From positions 2,036,692 to 2,100,691 of the forward strand of contig CP051239.1 in the NCBI GenBank assembly GCA_017794945.1: DNA of 64,000 bases, in the 5' to 3' direction. Both the position numbers and the translations under genes were made by a program. The stretch is from Alcanivorax sp. Lineage in GTDB: Bacteria; Pseudomonadota; Gammaproteobacteria; Pseudomonadales; Alcanivoracaceae. Below the pieces are notes generated by a model that had not been told where the DNA came from, did not search any database, and was given only the letters and a program-made list of their open reading frames with translations. Numbering within the stretch: the stretch's first letter is position 1; each line of letters begins with the position of its first letter. Shown piece by piece: positions 59,591 through 64,000 of this stretch.

Positions 59591-60997
59591 GTGACCAAGC
59601 CACCACGCGCCAGCCGCCTGCTGCGATACTATCTGTTTCGCACCCGGCGTCTGTCCCGTCGGCAGCTGGGTACCCTCCAGGATTGGAAGATGCGGGTGGT
59701 GTTCTGGATCGGCGCGCTGATGGTGGGTCTGGTCACCGTGGGGTTCGCCTGGGTCGCGGAAATGTGCGCCGAGGCGTTCGCCGAGATGGAGCGGCATTCG
59801 TCGTTGTGGCCGGTGCTGATCACGCCGCTGGGCATGTTGGCGACCGTTTTTATAATGCGCCGCACCGGCGCCGAGTCCCAGGGTAGCGGTATTCCCCAGG
59901 TGCTGGTGGTGCTCAAACAGCGCTATCACTGGTTGCGGCCCACCTTTCTGTCGTTCCGCGTTATCGTCATGAAATTCGCGCTCACCTGCATGGGGCTGCT
60001 GTGCGGCGCCAGCATCGGCCGCGAGGGGCCCAGCGTTCACATGGGGGCGGCGATGATGTACTCGGTGGGGCAGGTCGGACGCCTTCATCAGAAATACGTG
60101 GACAACGCCCTGATCGTGGCCGGTGGCGCCGCCGGGGTGTCGGCGGCCTTCAACGCGCCGCTGGCGGGCATTGTGTTCGCGATTGAGGAGCTGTCCGGTT
60201 CGTTCGAACAACGCACCAGCGGCACCCTGATTCTGGCCATCATCCTGTCCGGCGTGGTGGTGCTGGCGATTGCCGGTCACTACAGCTTTTTCGGCCATCC
60301 CCAGGGGGCGCTGGACATCACCCAGGACTGGCTCGCCATCGGTGTCACCGGCCTGGTGTGCGGTTTGCTGGGTGGGGCCTTCAGCCGCCTGCTGATTACC
60401 GGTAGCCGTTTTCTCGCGCCCTACGGTCGCAAGCATCCTTACCGGGTGGTACTGCTGTGCGCGCTGGTTCTGGTCTTTCTTGGTCTGGTCACCGGCGGCG
60501 CCACTTACGGCAGTGGCTATGAGCAGGCACGCCATCTTTTGAGTGGCGGCGTGGACGGTGACTGGAGCTTTCCGCTGGCCAAGATGGCGGCCACCCTGGT
60601 GTCCTATTTCACCGGCATCCCCGGCGGTCTGTTTTCGCCCAGCCTGGCCGCCGGCGCTGGTGTCGGCAATGTGATCGGCGGGTTGTTCCCCGACTCTTCG
60701 GTGGTGGGCATCACTCTGGTGGCGATGGCGGCGTTTCTGGCCGGGGTGATCCAGCGGCCGATCACCTCATTCGTGATCGTCATGGAGCTCACCGGCAACC
60801 GTCACGATATCCTGCTGCCGCTGATGGCCGGCGCGTTCGTGGCGGCGGCGGTGGCCAAACTGATCTGGCTGCGTCCGCTCTACGACTCCCTGGCCGAACG
60901 GTTGCAGGAAGGCGAGGGCATGGCCCTGGATCGGGCGCGGGTGGTGAGCACCGAAAGCGGTCCGGCGGACGAACGGGGCCGCGGCGGCGGCCAATGA
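59591..60997 (+). CDS. CLC-type chloride/proton antiporter or channel
   Basis: A 468-residue CLC family membrane protein. Ion-selectivity motifs are complete: GSGIPQ (about 100), [10 protein letters not shown] with the gating Glu, [15 protein letters not shown] (GxFxP), and a Tyr in RPLYDSLAE near the C terminus. The internal proton-transfer Glu is kept in [12 protein letters not shown], which favours exchange over channel function. GTG 59591 follows AAAAGAGGA. No CBS domains. Possible role in acid or osmotic balance; no gene-specific partner nearby. Confidence 0.94.
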   Translation: MTKPPRASRLLRYYLFRTRRLSRRQLGTLQDWKMRVVFWIGALMVGLVTVGFAWVAEMCAEAFAEMERHSSLWPVLITPLGMLATVFIMRRTGAESQGSGIPQVLVVLKQRYHWLRPTFLSFRVIVMKFALTCMGLLCGASIGREGPSVHMGAAMMYSVGQVGRLHQKYVDNALIVAGGAAGVSAAFNAPLAGIVFAIEELSGSFEQRTSGTLILAIILSGVVVLAIAGHYSFFGHPQGALDITQDWLAIGVTGLVCGLLGGAFSRLLITGSRFLAPYGRKHPYRVVLLCALVLVFLGLVTGGATYGSGYEQARHLLSGGVDGDWSFPLAKMAATLVSYFTGIPGGLFSPSLAAGAGVGNVIGGLFPDSSVVGITLVAMAAFLAGVIQRPITSFVIVMELTGNRHDILLPLMAGAFVAAAVAKLIWLRPLYDSLAERLQEGEGMALDRARVVSTESGPADERGRGGGQ

Positions 60998-61067
60998 AGT
61001 TGCCGCCCATGGCGGTGGTGCCTATCATGCGGGTCCTTTAGTGGAAAGTAGTAATGGGAGTAATGGT

Positions 61068-62132
61068 ATGACCCAGGTCGACGCGGCGAACCCTTTGAAA
61101 GTCGGCATTGTCGGCGGCACCGGCTATACCGGTGTGGAGTTGCTGCGCTTGCTGGTGCGACACCCGCTGGTGCGCCTGGAAACCATTACCTCGCGTAGCG
61201 AGCAGGGGCTGAAGGTCAGTGATCTGTACCCGACCCTGCGCGGCTATACCGACCTCGAGTTCGAGGAGCCGGACGTGGCCACGCTGGCGGCCTGTGACGT
61301 GGTGTTCTTCGCCACGCCGCATAATGTCGCCATGCGTCTGGTGCCGGAATTGCTGGCCGCTGGCACCCGGGTGGTGGACCTGTCGGCGGATTTCCGGCTT
61401 CGCGACGCCGGCGTCTGGAGCCAGTGGTACGGCGAGCCCCATGCCTGCCCGGAACTGCTTGATCAGGCGGTTTACGGCCTGCCGGAAGTGAACCGCGAAC
61501 GTATCCGTGGCGCCCGGCTGGTGGCCTGCGCCGGCTGCTATCCCACCTCGATCCAGCTCGGCTACCTGCCGTTGCTGGAGCGTGGCTGGGTGCGCCCGGA
61601 GCAACTGATCGCCAGCGCCGCCAGCGGTGCCAGCGGTGCCGGGCGCGGCGCCAAGGTGCCGATGTTGCTGGCCGAGGCCTCGGAGAGCTTTAAGGCCTAC
61701 GGCGCCAGCGGGCACCGGCATCTGCCGGAAATCGAGCAGGGCCTGGGCGACATCGCCGGCGGACCGGTGTCGGTCACCTTCGTGCCGCATCTGGTGCCCA
61801 TGGTGCGCGGCATTCACGCCAGCCTTTACGCCACCGTTAACGGCGACACCCCGGCGTTGGATCAGGTGCAGGCGGCCTTCGAGGCGCGCTACGCCGACGA
61901 GCCCTTCGTCGATGTGATGCCCCAGGGCAGCCACCCGGAGACCCGCTTCGTGAAAGGCTCCAACCATTGCCGTTTGGCGATCCACCGGCCGGGAGATGGC
62001 GACGTCCTGGTGGTGCTGTCGGTGATTGATAACCTGGTCAAGGGCGCCTCCGGCCAGGCGATTCAATGCATGAACATCATGTTCGGCCTGGAAGAGACGG
62101 CCGGCATTGATCTCCCCGCGTTGTTGCCCTGA
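61068..62132 (+). CDS. argC: N-acetyl-gamma-glutamyl-phosphate reductase ArgC
   Basis: Third step of arginine synthesis, about 354 residues. NAD(P) motif [29 protein letters not shown], active-site Cys in [30 protein letters not shown], and [15 protein letters not shown] with the catalytic His. ATG 61068 (GGGAG 7 nt upstream) is preferred over GTG 61041. In Pseudomonas argC likewise precedes a small membrane protein, bactofilin and erpA. Stop overlaps the next start (TGATG). Confidence 0.96.
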   Translation: MTQVDAANPLKVGIVGGTGYTGVELLRLLVRHPLVRLETITSRSEQGLKVSDLYPTLRGYTDLEFEEPDVATLAACDVVFFATPHNVAMRLVPELLAAGTRVVDLSADFRLRDAGVWSQWYGEPHACPELLDQAVYGLPEVNRERIRGARLVACAGCYPTSIQLGYLPLLERGWVRPEQLIASAASGASGAGRGAKVPMLLAEASESFKAYGASGHRHLPEIEQGLGDIAGGPVSVTFVPHLVPMVRGIHASLYATVNGDTPALDQVQAAFEARYADEPFVDVMPQGSHPETRFVKGSNHCRLAIHRPGDGDVLVVLSVIDNLVKGASGQAIQCMNIMFGLEETAGIDLPALLP

Positions 62133-62857
62133 TGGCGAAGGGCAGCCGGCCCAGAGCGGGCGTCGACGATGTAATTCTGGTTCCGGTGAGCCCGTCGCAC
62201 CGCCGGCGCACCCGTGTGCTGCTGACGGTGGCCGCGTTGGTGGCGGTGATCGCGGCGTTTCTGGCGGGCTCCTGGCTGGGCCAGAGTGGTGCCCTGGACA
62301 GCAACATGAAAAACAGCGAGCTGCGTGCGGAATTGCGCGACGCCCGCCAGGAATTACGCACCGTGCGCCACGATCTGGCCCGCTACCGGGCGGAGGTGGA
62401 AGTGGCGGACCAGGCCCGCGAGCAGTTGCGCCAGGAGATACGCGGCCTGCGTGATCAGAGCGCGGAGCTGGAAGAGGCGGTGGCGTTCTACAAGAATGTG
62501 ATGTCTCCGGGGGCGTCCGACGCGCCCATGCAGGTGGAAAAGTTCGAGGTGAGCCCGGAGAACGGAGAGCGGCGTTTCCGTTACCGTTTGATACTGGTTC
62601 AGTCCGGTGATAACCGGGGATACTTGTCGGGCACGGTGAGCTTCGCGCTGAAGGGCTTCCGTGATGGCGAGCCGGTGACATTGGATGGCGGCGAGTTGTT
62701 GGGGGAAAACAGCGATTTGCGATTCCGTTTCCGGTACTTCCAGGAGCTTTCCGGTACGCTGACGGTGCCCGAGGGCATGCGGATCGACGCTTTTGAGATG
62801 ACCGCGACAGCCACCGCCCCGCGTCGCGCGGAGGTGGTTCAGAGCCTTCCTTGGTGA
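62132..62857 (+). CDS. DUF6776-like membrane-anchored coiled-coil protein
   Basis: A 241-residue protein coupled to argC. Basic N terminus (about 1-28), one membrane helix (VLLTVAALVAVIAAFLAGSWLG), a coiled coil (about 60-118; ELRAELRDARQELRTVRHDLARY), and a C-terminal beta-rich domain (VEKFEVSPENGERRFRYRLILVQSGDNRGYLSGTVSFALKGF, split here). This architecture fits the DUF6776 family placed between argC and bactofilin in pseudomonads. Function is unknown. The next gene encodes bactofilin, so a role in envelope or cell-shape scaffolding is possible but unproven. Confidence 0.85.
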   Translation: MAKGSRPRAGVDDVILVPVSPSHRRRTRVLLTVAALVAVIAAFLAGSWLGQSGALDSNMKNSELRAELRDARQELRTVRHDLARYRAEVEVADQAREQLRQEIRGLRDQSAELEEAVAFYKNVMSPGASDAPMQVEKFEVSPENGERRFRYRLILVQSGDNRGYLSGTVSFALKGFRDGEPVTLDGGELLGENSDLRFRFRYFQELSGTLTVPEGMRIDAFEMTATATAPRRAEVVQSLPW

Positions 62858-62890
62858 TGGCGTATCGAATAATCAAGCAGGAGATGACAG

Positions 62891-63349
62891 GTGATTGGGC
62901 GAGATAAGAAGAGCACGGGTGGTCAGCAAAATTTCCGCGATCACACCCTGATCGCTCCCAGTGCCCGCATCGTGGGCGATATTGAGTTCAACGGGGGACT
63001 GCACGTTCAGGGCGAAGTGGACGGCAACATTACCGTCGGCAAAGACGGCGGCCAGTTGGTGATCGGCGAGAGCGGCGTGGTGCGCGGTGAAATCCGCGTG
63101 CCCAGAATCACCATCAACGGCCGGGTCGAAGGCGACGTTAACGCCACCGAGCATCTGGAACTGGCCAGCAAGGCCCAGGTCGAGGGCAATGTCTTTTACG
63201 TGATGATCGAGATGCTGATGGGGGCGCGGGTCAACGGTAAGCTGGTACGCCTGGACGACGAGCGCCGCAACCTCCCGGCACCGGAAAAGCCCGGCGGCCG
63301 GCCGGTCGAGGATGCCTCGGAGGCGGACGCGCGCCCGGAGAATACTTGA
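62891..63349 (+). CDS. Bactofilin (CcmA family)
   Basis: A 152-residue polymer-forming cytoskeletal protein. The right-handed beta-helix core (about residues 20-115) shows periodic G-x-I/V turns: [82 protein letters not shown]. Tails are polar and probably disordered. GTG 62891 has AGGAGATGACAG upstream. Its coexpression with the membrane-anchored coiled-coil gene suggests a bactofilin-membrane module. Confidence 0.94.
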   Translation: MIGRDKKSTGGQQNFRDHTLIAPSARIVGDIEFNGGLHVQGEVDGNITVGKDGGQLVIGESGVVRGEIRVPRITINGRVEGDVNATEHLELASKAQVEGNVFYVMIEMLMGARVNGKLVRLDDERRNLPAPEKPGGRPVEDASEADARPENT

Positions 63350-63374
63350 CTGTAATAGTCGGGTACTGGACTAT
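63346..63374 (+). promoter_or_regulatory. erpA promoter with overlapping inverted repeat
   Basis: The -35 TTGACT (63346-63351) and weak -10 GACTAT (63369-63374) have a 17-bp spacer. A perfect inverted repeat ATAGTC-N8-GACTAT (63355-63374) covers spacer and -10, a repressor-type position. IscR is a candidate by function of erpA, but the sequence does not match the E. coli IscR consensus well. Confidence 0.5.
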
Positions 63375-63401
63375 GGCGATGTGATAACGGCATTGAGTGA
63401 C

Positions 63402-63740
63402 ATGAGCGAATCCGGACCCATAATCCTGACCGAACGGGCCGCCGCCAAGGTGCGCGAGCTCCGTGACGACGAAGGTAACCCCGAGCTGAAACTGCGGGTG
63501 TACATCACCGGCGGCGGCTGCGCGGGTTTTTCCTATGGCTTCACCTTTGATGAAGCGGTGAACGAAGACGATACGGCAGTGGCCCGCGAAGACGTGACCT
63601 TGCTGGTGGACGCCATGAGTATCCAGTATCTGGACGGCTCCCAGGTGGACTACGAGCAGGGCCTGATGGGCTCCCGGTTTATCGTCAACAACCCCAACGC
63701 GGCCACCACCTGCGGCTGCGGTTCGTCGTTCTCGGTGTGA
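63402..63740 (+). CDS. erpA: Iron-sulfur cluster insertion protein ErpA
   Basis: A-type Fe-S carrier, 112 residues (E. coli 114). Three cluster-ligand Cys are present: [14 protein letters not shown] and the C-terminal [43 protein letters not shown] and [24 protein letters not shown] are typical. It delivers clusters to isoprenoid and respiratory enzymes. ATG 63402 matches homologues; the in-frame extension from 63312 overlaps bactofilin and the putative promoter. Confidence 0.96.
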   Translation: MSESGPIILTERAAAKVRELRDDEGNPELKLRVYITGGGCAGFSYGFTFDEAVNEDDTAVAREDVTLLVDAMSIQYLDGSQVDYEQGLMGSRFIVNNPNAATTCGCGSSFSV

Positions 63741-63814
63741 GCCGGCCCGGCGCTGTCATTTAACGGTCATTAAAGTATCAGAATATTGTCGTGAGCAGCA
63801 TGGAGGCTGTAGGC

Positions 63815-64000
63815 ATGACGATACAGAGACCTTCCATTCAAAAAATGACGGCCGCGGACACCCGCGCCATGTGTTGGCTGCTGGCCCAGCCCCGGGCCGC
63901 CAGCCGTGCCCGCATGGCCAGGGCGATCTCCAGATTCGGAGACGGCCCCTTCTACGCGGCGCTGGTCGCGGTGCTCTGGCTGGTTGATCCCCATGACGGC
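63815..64000 (+). CDS. PAP2-type phosphatase or related membrane protein (partial, 3' end outside window)
   Basis: The frame starts at ATG 63815 with GGAGG 8 nt upstream (in-frame ATG 63800 possible) and is open to the window edge, 62 codons. The visible N terminus is polar (CWLLAQPRAASRARMARAISRFGDGPFY), followed by the start of a membrane helix (AALVAVLWLVDP). The SRxGDGxxY pattern occurs at the N terminus of PAP2/undecaprenyl-diphosphatase-like proteins. Catalytic motifs are beyond the window, so the call is tentative. In Pseudomonas anmK sits after erpA, so order differs here. Confidence 0.55.
   Translation, partial: MTIQRPSIQKMTAADTRAMCWLLAQPRAASRARMARAISRFGDGPFYAALVAVLWLVDPHDG

Overview
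The window is a GC-rich (roughly 65%) chromosomal segment from a gammaproteobacterium. Gene order follows the Pseudomonas backbone almost step by step: rnfH-bamE-fur-recN-grpE-dnaK-dnaJ-dapB-carAB-greA-yhbY-rlmE-ftsH-folP-glmM-tpiA-secG-tRNA-Leu-tRNA-fMet-rimP-nusA-infB-rbfA-truB-rpsO-pnp, then acs, panDCB, folK, pcnB, cbrBA, gluQ and dksA. Several traits differ from Pseudomonas: hrcA beside grpE, a deoxynucleoside kinase next to folK, and an unusual DksA. I therefore infer a non-Pseudomonas member of Pseudomonadales/Oceanospirillales, most likely Alcanivorax-like. No phage, IS element, CRISPR array or integron was seen.

Layout. 1-9.4 kb: bamE and fur diverge, recN has a LexA-like box, and hrcA-grpE-dnaK-dnaJ form the heat-shock cluster, with two sigma-32-type promoters having identical 15-bp spacers. 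9.4-14 kb: carAB behind a good sigma-70 promoter and a leader ending in a strong intrinsic terminator. 14-30.3 kb: transcription and translation housekeeping genes, membrane quality control (FtsH), folate and cell-wall precursor enzymes, two tRNAs, and the rimP-nusA-infB-rbfA-truB-rpsO-pnp superoperon. 30.3-34.1 kb: a lipoprotein and a MarR/EmrA/EmrB-type efflux operon. 34.1-48.3 kb, all minus strand: acs, then the run dksA-gluQ-cbrX-cbrA-cbrB-(CrcZ-like RNA)-pcnB-folK-dNK-panB-panC-panD. 48.6-64 kb: aminotransferase-sfsA, srkA-Rieske-sugar kinase, mrcB (PBP1b) with a TPR lipoprotein and YbaK, thiD-thiE-hemL, hemJ, a CLC transporter, argC, a DUF6776-like protein, bactofilin, erpA and the start of a PAP2-type phosphatase.

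The most interesting region is 41.4-48.3 kb. (i) DksA carries a lysine/alanine-rich histone H1-like extension of about 215-260 residues in one continuous reading frame. (ii) CbrB, an NtrC-class regulator, has lost the GAFTGA loop that contacts sigma-54. (iii) The cbrB-pcnB spacer, where pseudomonads encode the Hfq/Crc-sequestering RNA CrcZ, encodes on the same strand an A-rich transcript with repeated AAC/AAG-type motifs and an intrinsic terminator. Upstream are three GGTAACA/TGTTACC sites next to a sigma-70-like -10 and no convincing -24/-12 element. Together these suggest a CbrAB-CrcZ carbon-catabolite circuit rewired from sigma-54 to sigma-70 control. That is an inference; both tests and refuting results are given. 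(iv) A 58-codon cbrX-like gene is coupled to cbrA.
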